Below are positions 1 to 6,572 of a stretch of 40,172 nt of DNA, one piece after another. Source of the stretch: a virus; the IMG/VR virus record IMGVR_UViG_3300012359_000032, positions 1 to 40,172 of that record; one strand, 5' to 3'. Made by a program: the position numbers and the translations under genes. Position 1 is the stretch's first letter; each line of letters starts with the position of its first letter. Below the pieces are notes generated by a model. That model was not told the DNA's origin and ran no database searches. It saw nothing but the letters and a program-made list of their open reading frames with translations.

Positions 1-71
1 GCCCAGGGCGATGTCGGCCAACAGCGCTTTCAACTCGGTGATGCGTTCGTCGTCGGTGCGCACGATAATCG
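1..71. repeat. 71-bp exact direct repeat, copy 1
   Basis: These bases match 38073-38143 exactly in the same orientation. After one mismatch at base 72 the match continues for six more bases and then the two copies diverge. Both copies lie in the same reading frame of a leftward gene whose product shares the segment IIVRTDDERITELKALLADI. The repeat starts at the first base of the window, so its true left limit is unknown. It looks like the point where one genome path splits into two alternative immunity cassettes. Confidence 0.97.
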
Positions 72-165
72 CGGGGATCGTGACTTCGAGGTCATCGCGT
101 CTTTCGGCCTCGCGCTCCTCGATGTCGATCTGTTCTAGGGCGTCGTAATCCAGCTCGGTGGGCAT
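1..165 (-). CDS. Truncated early protein, paralogue or allele of the 38288 gene (partial)
   Basis: Leftward frame open from ATG at 165 to the window edge: 55 codons, no stop seen. The N-terminus (MPTELDYDALEQIDIEERE) differs from the full-length gene at 37974-38288, but from residue about 33 the two proteins are identical to the edge. The start has a GAGGAG ribosome-binding site about 9 bases upstream, inside a 20-bp stretch also shared with the other copy. Function is unknown; the N-terminus is acidic. It is the first gene of the leftward early operon in cassette A. In cassette B a 38-codon gene sits in front of the corresponding gene. Confidence 0.75.
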   Translation of the reverse strand, partial: MPTELDYDALEQIDIEEREAERRDDLEVTIPAIIVRTDDERITELKALLADIALG

Positions 166-173
166 CGGGGTCT

Positions 174-193
174 CGCTCCTCAAGTGACTGTGG
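174..193. repeat. 20-bp repeat carrying the early-operon ribosome-binding site
   Basis: Exact match to 38405-38424, same orientation. Read leftward it ends in TTGAGGAGCG, the ribosome-binding site for the first early gene in each cassette. It is the last shared sequence before the operators, which differ completely between the two cassettes. Confidence 0.85.
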
Positions 194-200
194 AGCGTAG

Positions 201-240
201 GTTAGCGCCGCTAAGTTATCATTGCAATAGCGGGACTAAG
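201..240. promoter_or_regulatory. Cassette A left operators (two 15-bp palindromes)
   Basis: Two sites, GTTAGCGCCGCTAAG (201-215) and AATAGCGGGACTAAG (226-240), follow a TTAG-N5-CTAAG consensus with start-to-start spacing of 25 bp. A third full site, CTTAGGAACGCTAAG, lies at 768-782 between the divergent repressor and cro genes, and the bases CGCTAAGTTAT are shared by 209-219 and 776-786. The position in front of the leftward early operon matches an OL-type operator. Binding by the adjacent repressor is inferred. Confidence 0.72.
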
Positions 241-261
241 GTTTTTGTAGAAATGTGAGAA

Positions 262-765
262 TTAGTTCCGGTCGGGCGCTACGGGAAGCCCCGACAGCGC
301 GCGAATCATGTTGGACACGGCAACCTGAGCGGGCGGGGGCAATAGCGTCCACATGGTGGCTATACAGATCGCCTCGGGCGGAAGATCCCCGGGCGCTAGG
401 GAGGCAAATTCAAAGTCCGGCCAGATCTCAAGCACCGGCTTATTCAGGAAGCGGGCAAAGCGCAGTTTCGCGCCCACATTGAGCTTGATATGCCCATTTA
501 GATACTGCGTGATGTTCGAGGCGTTGACGCCCCATTCGAGGGCCATCACCTTCTGCGAGATCCTGCCGCGGCCCAGACGCAGTTTCTCGGCGTCCCACAC
601 CGCGCGCAGCCGGCGCCAGTCGGTTTCGTCTATGTCCTGCACCGCGGAATCGGTAACAAGTTCTCCCGGGGTCTGGGCATCGTCGGTTCGCATAAGCAGC
701 ACTAAGGGTGCCTCGGCCATTTCCTGGCCGCGCGCAAATATCCTTAGCCGCCCTGTTGCATTCAT
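262..765 (-). CDS. CI-like repressor, cassette A
   Basis: A 167-residue protein with a helix-turn-helix around residues 68-95 (ISQKVMALEWGVNASNITQY then LNG), the classic phage repressor fold. It is divergent from the Cro-like gene at 792 with an operator between them, as in lambdoid switches. There is no visible S24 peptidase half (no Ser/Lys autocleavage dyad), so induction by RecA-style cleavage is not evident. The start is uncertain: ATG 765 abuts the operator and has no ribosome-binding site, while ATG 720 (residue 16) follows AGGAA too closely. It is unrelated in sequence to the second repressor at 38866-39216. Role: maintains lysogeny by closing the two early promoters (inferred from position and fold). 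Confidence 0.82.
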   Translation of the reverse strand: MNATGRLRIFARGQEMAEAPLVLLMRTDDAQTPGELVTDSAVQDIDETDWRRLRAVWDAEKLRLGRGRISQKVMALEWGVNASNITQYLNGHIKLNVGAKLRFARFLNKPVLEIWPDFEFASLAPGDLPPEAICIATMWTLLPPPAQVAVSNMIRALSGLPVAPDRN

Positions 766-784
766 AGCTTAGGAACGCTAAGTT
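743..784 (+). promoter_or_regulatory. Cassette A right operator and cro promoter
   Basis: Palindrome CTTAGGAACGCTAAG at 768-782 and a half-site CTTAG at 743-747, again 25 bp apart as at the left operators. A promoter-like pair lies across it: TTGCAT (756-761), 17 bp, TAAGTT (779-784). The predicted RNA start (about 791-792) coincides with the cro ATG at 792, which suggests a leaderless message. The -10 match is modest. Confidence 0.55.
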
Positions 785-791
785 ATGCGCC

Positions 792-1007
792 ATGGCGAAC
801 GCAACTCCAATGACCCGGCTTGAGCAGTGGCTCACAGAGAACGATGTGACATATGAGGAATTGGCGGAGCAGTTGGGTGTAAGTTCGCCGGCCATTTTCC
901 ATTACATTCGGGGGCGAAATCGGCCGACGGCGGACAACCTCGTGAAGCTCTCGGAGATCACGGGTATTCCCTGCAGCGAGCTGATTTCTAGCGAAGTCGC
1001 TGCGTGA
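792..1007 (+). CDS. Cro-like helix-turn-helix regulator, cassette A
   Basis: A 71-residue protein made almost entirely of an HTH_3/XRE domain: YEELAEQLGVSSPAIFHYIR at about residues 21-40 gives helices 2 and 3. The length and the divergent arrangement opposite the repressor fit Cro. There is no ribosome-binding site before ATG 792, and the operator ends only 9 bases upstream. Its stop overlaps the next start (GTGA at 1004). Expected role: turn down the repressor promoter and then the early promoters. The reading of domain and context is strong, but the exact regulatory circuit is inferred. Confidence 0.85.
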   Translation: MANATPMTRLEQWLTENDVTYEELAEQLGVSSPAIFHYIRGRNRPTADNLVKLSEITGIPCSELISSEVAA

Positions 1008-1393
1008 GCGCGGTGAAGCCTCGCTTTCGATATGACCACCGCCGCCGCTTCTGGCGGTGGAGCACTGGGCATCCCTTACGATACTGCGATATTTGCGCTG
1101 GGCCGCATATTCGCACAGGAACGTGCGGGAAATGCCAAAAGGCTAGGCGTGCGGAGATTGCCAAGGGGCGCGTGGCTTGGATGCGCTCGAAGGGTCGGCC
1201 TCGGGCTTACCCTGATTTGAGTCAAGGCGCTGTCAAATGCGTCGATTGCGCCAAGCGCGGCAGGGATCTTCCAGCAACCGAATGGGACCATCGGGATTGG
1301 CGCGAACCGCTCAAGGTAGAGCCTGTTTGCCGCCTACATAACTCCCATCGCGGCCGCGCCATGACTGCCTACGAAGCGTCGTTCGGCCAATGA
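1004..1393 (+). CDS. Putative HNH-type zinc endonuclease
   Basis: A 129-residue basic protein starting at GTG 1004, overlapping the cro stop by GTGA. It has three Cys pairs (CDIC, CGKC, then CVDC). They are followed by WDHRDWREPLKVEPVCRLHN, the pattern of the HNH/ββα-metal fold in many small phage nucleases (Asp-His, then Cys and His-Asn about 12-15 residues later). Position directly behind cro, in the first rightward transcript, fits an early role. The nuclease function is inferred from the motif; it could be a DNA-binding zinc protein without cleavage activity. It is followed convergently by a lipoprotein with an 8-bp gap. Confidence 0.6.
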   Translation: MSAVKPRFRYDHRRRFWRWSTGHPLRYCDICAGPHIRTGTCGKCQKARRAEIAKGRVAWMRSKGRPRAYPDLSQGAVKCVDCAKRGRDLPATEWDHRDWREPLKVEPVCRLHNSHRGRAMTAYEASFGQ

Positions 1394-1401
1394 CGCCTAA
1401 A

Positions 1402-1791
1402 TCACCGGTTCAGCGCCTTGGCGTATCCCTCGCATCCGACCGGACTGCCGTACCAGGTATAGCTTTTGATGGTGCCCGCATCATCGGTCGCGATTTGAAT
1501 CGTGCACTCGACCTGCACCGGCACCAGGTTCGTCGTGTTCGCCGTGCCGTAGTAGGGCGTTCCTACCACCGTCCCGTTGGCCGTGGTCATGGTGTTCACC
1601 GGCATGAATCCGCTGCCATGCACCGACCAGACGTACAGCGTATCGCCCATCGACACTCGCTGGCCGCTCGGATAGCCGAGGAAGCTCGTGGCGTCGCGAA
1701 TGTTGTGACCGATGAGGCCGTGCAGCCCCTTGTCCATGTTTTGCAGTACGCACCCCGTCAGAAGCATCACCGCCAAGATCAAGTATCGCAT
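1402..1791 (-). CDS. Small phage lipoprotein, cassette A
   Basis: A 129-residue protein with a short lipoprotein signal (MRYLILAVMLLTGC, lipobox LTGC, lipidated Cys14) and then a Thr/Gly-rich mature part. A ribosome-binding site GGGAGG precedes the ATG. It sits alone, convergent with the HNH-like gene. A lipoprotein beginning with the same MRYLI residues occupies the same place in cassette B (39751-40080), but the mature parts are unrelated. Envelope lipoproteins expressed from a lone gene next to the repressor are often lysogenic-conversion or superinfection-exclusion factors. That role is only inferred here. Confidence 0.78.
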   Translation of the reverse strand: MRYLILAVMLLTGCVLQNMDKGLHGLIGHNIRDATSFLGYPSGQRVSMGDTLYVWSVHGSGFMPVNTMTTANGTVVGTPYYGTANTTNLVPVQVECTIQIATDDAGTIKSYTWYGSPVGCEGYAKALNR

Positions 1792-1829
1792 CGCTCAACC
1801 TCCCTGTTTTTTGTGTGCCGCAACAACGC

Positions 1830-1835
1830 ATTATA
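1830..1835 (-). promoter_or_regulatory. Possible -10 box for lipoprotein A
   Basis: A perfect leftward TATAAT lies 39 bases upstream of the lipoprotein start. I see no good -35 at 16-18 bp; the leftward TTGACG at 1861-1866 is too far away (25 bp). A lone promoter would let the lipoprotein be expressed independently of the early operons. Confidence 0.35.
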
Positions 1836-1919
1836 TGCGAAACCGCATTCTGACTCTACGCGTCAAGTTGTCCGTGCGCTATCCCACAAATCCGGTAATT
1901 CGCGTCAGAAGGGGCCGAC

Positions 1920-2108
1920 ATGACGCCTGAAATCCATAGCAGCGATGACGAGCTCACCGAGTACCTGATCGACCATTGCTATAGGCACCTGCTGGCGGCC
2001 CCGACGCAAGCCGAGCAGTCGCGCTGGTTCGCGCGGATGGGCTATTACGTCGGCCGGCGGAGTCCGGAAAGAATTCGCGAAATGGAAATCAACAAAGGGC
2101 TCACATGA
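1920..2108 (+). CDS. Small acidic early protein, unknown function
   Basis: A 62-residue soluble protein beginning MTPEIHSSDDELTEYLIDHC, likely helical. Start ATG 1920 follows AGAAGGGGCC. Its end overlaps the ParB-domain gene by ATGA, so the two are translationally coupled and it belongs to the rightward replication operon. I recognise no family. Confidence 0.65.
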   Translation: MTPEIHSSDDELTEYLIDHCYRHLLAAPTQAEQSRWFARMGYYVGRRSPERIREMEINKGLT

Positions 2109-2908
2109 AATTTCACCGCTATTCGGAAATCTTCCCGTTGATCGAAGGCACCGCTCTTGATGAGTTGGTTGCGGATATCAAAGCCCATGGGCTACGCGAG
2201 AAGATTTGGCTGTACGAAGGAAAAATTCTCGACGGCCGCAATCGATTCCTTGCATGCCAGAAGGCGAAGATTGATCCGCACTATCGGAAATACACGGGCG
2301 ACGATCCGCTTGCGTTTGTCGTATCGCTGAACATTCAGCGTCGACATTTAAGCGAAAGTCAGAGAGCTATGGCAGCCTCCCGGTTCAAGGAAATGGCGAG
2401 TGCAAATTTGCACTCCGGTGATAAGACGGCAGCCGCCGCAGAAGCATTTAACGTTTCTCGCCGCAGCGTATTTCATGCGGATAAAGTGCTTGAGTCAGGG
2501 AGTAAGGCGCTTAAGCAAGCCGTGGAAAGTACTGAAATCTCAGTCTCAAAAGCCTCCACCGTCGTGAATCTGCCGAAGTCCGAGCAGCTCGCCGCCGCAA
2601 CCAAGAAGCCCGAGATGGAGTTTCCTCCGGAGACGTGGGAGCCCGACGCCGACGAAGAGGCGATGGCCGAAGAGTTCGAGAAGAATTACGCCGCCTCGCT
2701 CGACAAGATCTTAGGCGCCGACGATAAACTCGCCGCCGCTGCTGCGGAGATCAAACGTCAAGCCGCCGAGATCGCCGCGCTAAAAATGTCGCGCGACGGG
2801 TATATGAACGGGCGCAGCGAAATGGTGCGCCTCCTCAAGCGAGTACAGAACCGAAACCTGCGGCTCGAAAAGGAACTCGGGCAATTGCGCGGGATTCGCG
2901 CCGCATGA
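2105..2908 (+). CDS. ParB/Srx-domain DNA-binding protein
   Basis: A 267-residue protein. Residues about 5-100 carry a ParB N-terminal-like domain: DGRNRFLACQKA resembles the GERR-type nucleotide box, and NIQRRHLSESQRA is the following ParB-family signature. A helix-turn-helix follows (AAAEAFNVSRRSVFHADKVL), then an Ala/Glu-rich probable coiled coil from about 205 to the end. There is no ParA nearby, and the gene is coupled by ATGA to a helicase and then a primase, so a replication role is likelier than plasmid partition. The domain call is good; the role is inferred from neighbours. Confidence 0.82.
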   Translation: MKFHRYSEIFPLIEGTALDELVADIKAHGLREKIWLYEGKILDGRNRFLACQKAKIDPHYRKYTGDDPLAFVVSLNIQRRHLSESQRAMAASRFKEMASANLHSGDKTAAAAEAFNVSRRSVFHADKVLESGSKALKQAVESTEISVSKASTVVNLPKSEQLAAATKKPEMEFPPETWEPDADEEAMAEEFEKNYAASLDKILGADDKLAAAAAEIKRQAAEIAALKMSRDGYMNGRSEMVRLLKRVQNRNLRLEKELGQLRGIRAA

Positions 2909-4428
2909 ATGGCGATATGTTCATCGGTCAGGAGAAGCGCGATTTTCCCCCGCCGCGCGCATTCCAGGTGACGGCGCACGAAGCGCTGCGCAACGGCATC
3001 CGTGCGGGACATCGGCGGCAACTCTTGGTCGCGCCCACCGGCGCCGGCAAGACTTTTTTAGGATTGCGGGTCGCGCACGAAGCGCTCGCCAAAGGCAAGC
3101 GTGCGCTCTTCGTGTGTGACCGGACGGCGCTCATCAATCAAACGAGCGGGCGCGCGGATTCCTACGGGCTCACCGCGCACGGCATCGTCCAGGCGAATCA
3201 TTCGCGCCGCGATCCGTATCAGCCGCTGCAGATCGCGAGCATCCAGACCATTCAGGCGCGGGGGTATTGGCCCGACGCCGATGTGATCGTGATCGATGAG
3301 GCGCACACCCAATACACTGCGTGGAAAGATCACCTGAAAACCACGACCGCCGCCGTGGTGGGATTGACCGCAACCCCCTGTTCGCGGGGCTTAGGATTGC
3401 ATTTCACGCATATGGTCAATGCGGCGACCATGCATGACCTCACGGAGATTGGTGTGCTGGTACCGCTGCGGATCCTATCCTGCACGACGCCCGACATGAA
3501 AGGGGCGGAAACGAGCGGGGGAGAATGGACCGATCGGGCCGCCGCAGAACGGGAAACACAGATCATTGGCGATGTGGTGCAAGAGTGGGTCGCGCGCGCG
3601 GAGAATCGCAAGACCATCGCCTTTGGCGCGAGCATTGCCTATTGCGAGGAATTGGCGAGGCGGTTCAACGCCGCAGGGATCGTGGCGGATATTTTCACCT
3701 CGGAGACTCCACCGGCAGAACGGGAAGTGCTCTTGGCGGAATTTCGCAAGCCCGATTCGGCCATCCGGATCCTGATCAGCGTCGAAGCGTTGGCCAAAGG
3801 ATTCGATGTGGAGGACATCGGCTGCGTGATCGATGCGCGCCCCTTGCGTAAGTCCTTCTCCACCGCCGTGCAAATGTGGGGCCGGGGGCTTCGCTCCTCG
3901 CCTGACACCGGCAAACAGGACTGCTTGCTCCTCGATCACTCGGGCAACATCGTACGATTCTTGAAGGATTTTACGGACATTTACTTCAATGGCTTTCAGT
4001 CGCTCGACATGTCGGAGAAATTGGACGCGACCGCACGCACGGATGAAGGCGGAGAGGCGAGCGGGTGTCCCAAGTGTCACTACAAGCCCTTCTACAAGCG
4101 CTGCATGGCCTGCGGCTTTGAGACATCGGCCGAATCGATGGTGGACGAGGCGCCAGGTGAGATGCGTGAGATCCGCATTGGCAAGGCCGTCATCGCGACC
4201 GATAAGTACAATCTCTACCAGCAACTCTGCGCCTACGCGCGCGAGTCGAGCAAGACCGAGAAGCAAGCCGGCCGCGCGTGGCATCTGTACCAGGACATCA
4301 CCGGGGAGAAGCCCCCGAAAGCGTGGCGATTTGATTCCACGCCGAACACAGAGGTGACGCCCGGGACACTTCGCAAGATCAAATCGCTTCGTATCGCCTG
4401 GATCAAGGGCCGCAAGGTGGCCGCATGA
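2905..4428 (+). CDS. DEAH-type superfamily 2 DNA helicase
   Basis: 507 residues with all the main SF2 motifs: APTGAGKT (about 43-50, Walker A), DEAH (131-134), TAT (155-157), and QMWGRGLR (323-330, motif VI with arginine fingers). After the helicase core comes a four-Cys zinc ribbon at 388-403 (CPKC, then CMAC) and a C-terminal domain of about 100 residues. It overlaps the ParB-domain gene upstream and the primase gene downstream by ATGA. The family unwinds DNA with ATP. Here it is the likely replicative or replication-initiation helicase of the phage. Confidence 0.92.
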   Translation: MNGDMFIGQEKRDFPPPRAFQVTAHEALRNGIRAGHRRQLLVAPTGAGKTFLGLRVAHEALAKGKRALFVCDRTALINQTSGRADSYGLTAHGIVQANHSRRDPYQPLQIASIQTIQARGYWPDADVIVIDEAHTQYTAWKDHLKTTTAAVVGLTATPCSRGLGLHFTHMVNAATMHDLTEIGVLVPLRILSCTTPDMKGAETSGGEWTDRAAAERETQIIGDVVQEWVARAENRKTIAFGASIAYCEELARRFNAAGIVADIFTSETPPAEREVLLAEFRKPDSAIRILISVEALAKGFDVEDIGCVIDARPLRKSFSTAVQMWGRGLRSSPDTGKQDCLLLDHSGNIVRFLKDFTDIYFNGFQSLDMSEKLDATARTDEGGEASGCPKCHYKPFYKRCMACGFETSAESMVDEAPGEMREIRIGKAVIATDKYNLYQQLCAYARESSKTEKQAGRAWHLYQDITGEKPPKAWRFDSTPNTEVTPGTLRKIKSLRIAWIKGRKVAA

Positions 4429-5249
4429 CCCTCACCGATACGTTGGCCGCAGAAGGGATGATACCGCCCAACCGGATCATACCCGGGCGCTGGCTGCGCT
4501 TCCCGGGAGTGGGGAAGTCCAAATCCAATCGTTCGGGGTGGTGTCGGATGATTACCGAGACGCTCGCGATCTACGGCGATTGGTCAAGCGGGCTCACGGG
4601 ACAGTGGCGTGATGATGCGCACCGCGACGATGAGACGACCGCGCGATTGTTGCAAGAAGCCCGGGCGCGAGAACGGCAATTCGCCGCCGACCAGCGCCGG
4701 CACCAGCAAGAGGGCGCACGGCGCGCGCACGAGCTCTTGGAGGCGGCCATGCCGCTCACCCATCCCTATCTGCAGAGGAAAGGATTTTCGGCGCTCACCG
4801 GCCTTGTCTTTGGCGAACACCTACTCATTCCGGTGAGGGATGCGCGCACTCAACAATTGATCAGCCTTCAGCAGATCAGCCCGGACGGCGAGAAGCGATT
4901 CTTACATGGCGCCCGCGCTCGAGGCGGCATCCATCGCTTGGGTTCCGGACCGAAGAGCTTTTTATGTGAGGGCTATGCCACAGGAATGAGCTTGTACGAG
5001 GCGGCTCGCCGACTGCACACCGGACCTTCCGTGATCGTGTGCTTTAGCGCCGGCAACATTGAGATCGTTGCTCCCTTATTCCCTGGCGCGCTTGTTTGTG
5101 CCGATCACGATGCATCGGGGACGGGCGAGCGAATCGCGCGAAAGACCGGACTACCGTGGGTGATGCCGCCACAAGTGGATACGGACTTCAACGATCTGCA
5201 CCGAACCGAAGGGCTGCATGCCGTGGTGGGGGTGCTGCGCGGGAAGTGA
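4425..5249 (+). CDS. Toprim-domain primase-like protein
   Basis: 274 residues. The C-terminal Toprim fold has the catalytic Glu in FLCEGYATGMSL (E182) and the metal-binding pair in CADHDASG (D227, D229), followed by TDFNDLH. The N-terminal part is short, with a Trp-rich region and a charged helix; it lacks the CHC2 zinc finger of DnaG-type primases. This resembles phage and plasmid Toprim proteins that work beside a separate helicase. ATGA overlap with the helicase gene supports joint function in RNA primer synthesis. Activity without a clear zinc domain is inferred. Confidence 0.85.
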   Translation: MTLTDTLAAEGMIPPNRIIPGRWLRFPGVGKSKSNRSGWCRMITETLAIYGDWSSGLTGQWRDDAHRDDETTARLLQEARARERQFAADQRRHQQEGARRAHELLEAAMPLTHPYLQRKGFSALTGLVFGEHLLIPVRDARTQQLISLQQISPDGEKRFLHGARARGGIHRLGSGPKSFLCEGYATGMSLYEAARRLHTGPSVIVCFSAGNIEIVAPLFPGALVCADHDASGTGERIARKTGLPWVMPPQVDTDFNDLHRTEGLHAVVGVLRGK

Positions 5250-5475
5250 ATATTCAAGCACTCGGGCGGATGGACATTGTTTAACGCTTGCGCCCGAGGA
5301 AGACCCCCTACAAGTGGATCAGATCTGAAACAGGGGAAAGGGCGGCGAAGCTAGCACCCTTGATCGAACGGCTGGCGGGTCATGCGGCTCCGGCAGGCAT
5401 GTGAAGGCAGACCGGTTCATCTGGGGATGGGCTAGGTCTGCCCACCAACAGGCATGACAGAACTGAGACGCATGA
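5250..5475. other. Structured non-coding stretch in the replication operon
   Basis: This 226-bp gap has no convincing gene. It holds two clean inverted repeats. One is CTCGGGCG (5261-5268) with CGCCCGAG (5291-5298), loop 22. The other is GCAGACC (5407-5413) with GGTCTGC (5435-5441), loop 21. Neither is followed by a T-run, so they are not ordinary terminators. The stretch follows the primase gene and could hold an origin, an attenuator or a small RNA; sequence alone does not decide. Confidence 0.5.
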
Positions 5476-5697
5476 ATGAAGGTGGATTTGAAAAATGAAT
5501 GGTGGTTAGCCAAACGGATCTACGGAACTGAACTTTGTACGCTGTTTTATGGAATTTCAGATATGCCGACCAGGAGGGCTCGAATGCGCGCAATGATTAT
5601 CAAACGAGGGATGCAAGAAGCGATGGTTTCTAAGACGACGACATTTGCGCAGGGTTTTGAGCGCCTTTATGGTGAAGCGTTGGTGCCGCGTGCATGA
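5476..5697 (+). CDS. Small protein of unknown function
   Basis: 73 residues, basic, Trp-rich at the start and then an Arg/Lys-rich helix. The ATG at 5476 has only a weak ribosome-binding site. The internal ATG at 5584 has a strong GGAGGG at the right distance and would give 37 residues, so the true start may be internal. It overlaps the start region of the nuclease gene. No family recognised. Confidence 0.5.
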   Translation: MKVDLKNEWWLAKRIYGTELCTLFYGISDMPTRRARMRAMIIKRGMQEAMVSKTTTFAQGFERLYGEALVPRA

Positions 5698-6145
5698 CGT
5701 GAGCCTCCCCGCCCGTGCGATCGCCCTGTCCTTGACCGGGACCCCGAGGACTCAGATCGCCGAACGTCTCGGCGTGTCGCTGCACACGGTGCGCAACTGG
5801 CTCCGAGCCCAAGCCAAGCCCGTCGGCAACGAATGGGAGCGCACGCTCGCCTTTCAGTGCCGAGTCGACCAACTGCCGCCGTTCGTGCAGAACTACCGCT
5901 TTCACCCCGAGCGCCGGTTCGAGATCGACATGGCATTCGTTCCTCAAAAGATCGGCGTTGAGATCAACGGCGGGGTGTTCAACCAAAAAGCCCACGGCTC
6001 GATCAAGGGCATTTTGCGGGATATGGAAAAATCGAACCTGTTGATCATGACGGGGTGGATGGTGCTTCGGTACACGCCGGCCGAAGTGCATGAGGGCGTG
6101 GCGATTGCGGGACTCAAAGCGTTGCTAGGAGAGCATCATGGATAG
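5669..6145 (+). CDS. PD-(D/E)XK-like nuclease with N-terminal helix-turn-helix
   Basis: 158 residues from ATG 5669; GTG 5699 is an equally plausible start, one base after the previous stop. A helix-turn-helix (TQIAERLGVSLHTVRNWL) lies near residues 29-46. It is followed by a DUF559/Vsr-like core: FEIDMAF (Asp about 87) and VEINGG (Glu about 98), the spaced acid pair of the PD-(D/E)XK fold, with an upstream Glu in NEWERTLAF. Such proteins cut DNA; the fused DNA-reading domain suggests a site- or structure-directed enzyme. It could act as a junction resolvase or nicking enzyme beside the replication genes. Fold fairly sure, substrate unknown. Confidence 0.68.
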   Translation: MVKRWCRVHDVSLPARAIALSLTGTPRTQIAERLGVSLHTVRNWLRAQAKPVGNEWERTLAFQCRVDQLPPFVQNYRFHPERRFEIDMAFVPQKIGVEINGGVFNQKAHGSIKGILRDMEKSNLLIMTGWMVLRYTPAEVHEGVAIAGLKALLGEHHG

Positions 6146-6272
6146 GAACGAGCATTTATCCCCGGCGGGCAAGGACCAGATGCCCGGAGAACGGTGCGTG
6201 AACTGGCCATTTGTGGCGCTGTCGGGCGGGGCGATCGTATTTTGGGTGGCCGTTTGGCTGGTGTGGCATTGA
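6138..6272 (+). CDS. 44-residue single-pass membrane protein
   Basis: Starts at ATG 6138, with AGGAG seven bases upstream, and overlaps the nuclease gene end by 8 bases. It runs to TGA at 6272, which overlaps the next ATG as TGATG. The N-terminal half is polar and the C-terminal half is one hydrophobic helix (FVALSGGAIVFWVAVWLVWH). The tight overlaps on both sides argue that it is a real gene. Function unknown. Confidence 0.6.
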   Translation: MDRNEHLSPAGKDQMPGERCVNWPFVALSGGAIVFWVAVWLVWH

Positions 6273-6514
6273 TGACCTTCGAGATCAGCCAGCGTGCCCG
6301 CATTCTCGCTGATCTCCTTGAGCGGCGCCGCATCTTCGCCGAAGCCAAGCAGTTGCGTCATCGCCTGCGCGCCCTGACCATTCAGCGTCGCGCCTTCGCC
6401 GCGCAGGTGATCGCCCAGCGCTATCAGGCGAAGCTGCGCCAGGTCAATGCCATCGCTGCGACGCTCGACGGCGAATTCGATCCCATCGACGAAAAATACT
6501 TGTTAGAACCTTAA
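6272..6514 (+). CDS. Small helical basic protein
   Basis: 80 residues from ATG 6272 (TGATG overlap with the previous stop). Rich in Arg, Ala, Leu and Gln with a heptad-like pattern (ILADLLERRRIFAEAKQLRH), so a long amphipathic helix or coiled coil is likely. It is the last gene before the late block; a promoter-like sequence follows. No family recognised. Confidence 0.65.
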   Translation: MTFEISQRARILADLLERRRIFAEAKQLRHRLRALTIQRRAFAAQVIAQRYQAKLRQVNAIAATLDGEFDPIDEKYLLEP

Positions 6515-6518
6515 ACTA

Positions 6519-6549
6519 TTGACATTGGCGCGTCTTTTTCGTGTGTAGT
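6519..6549 (+). promoter_or_regulatory. Candidate late promoter
   Basis: A perfect TTGACA at 6519-6524 is followed, 17-19 bases on, by TGTGTAGT (6542-6549), a weak -10. It lies in the 58-bp gap between the early-middle genes and the terminase, the usual place for a late promoter. I see no antiterminator binding site. Confidence 0.4.
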
Positions 6550-6572
6550 CTAGCGATCCATGGTGCAACGCC

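Noticed and set aside
2105-2908. Plasmid partition system
   Set aside because: The ParB-domain protein has no ParA neighbour and no visible centromere-like repeats; helicase and primase neighbours point to replication.
5261-5298. Rho-independent terminator after the primase gene
   Set aside because: The stem is good, but the loop is 22 bases and no T-run follows on either strand.
5319-5513. Leftward 64-codon frame in the non-coding stretch
   Set aside because: Runs against the operon, no ribosome-binding site, no fold-like pattern.
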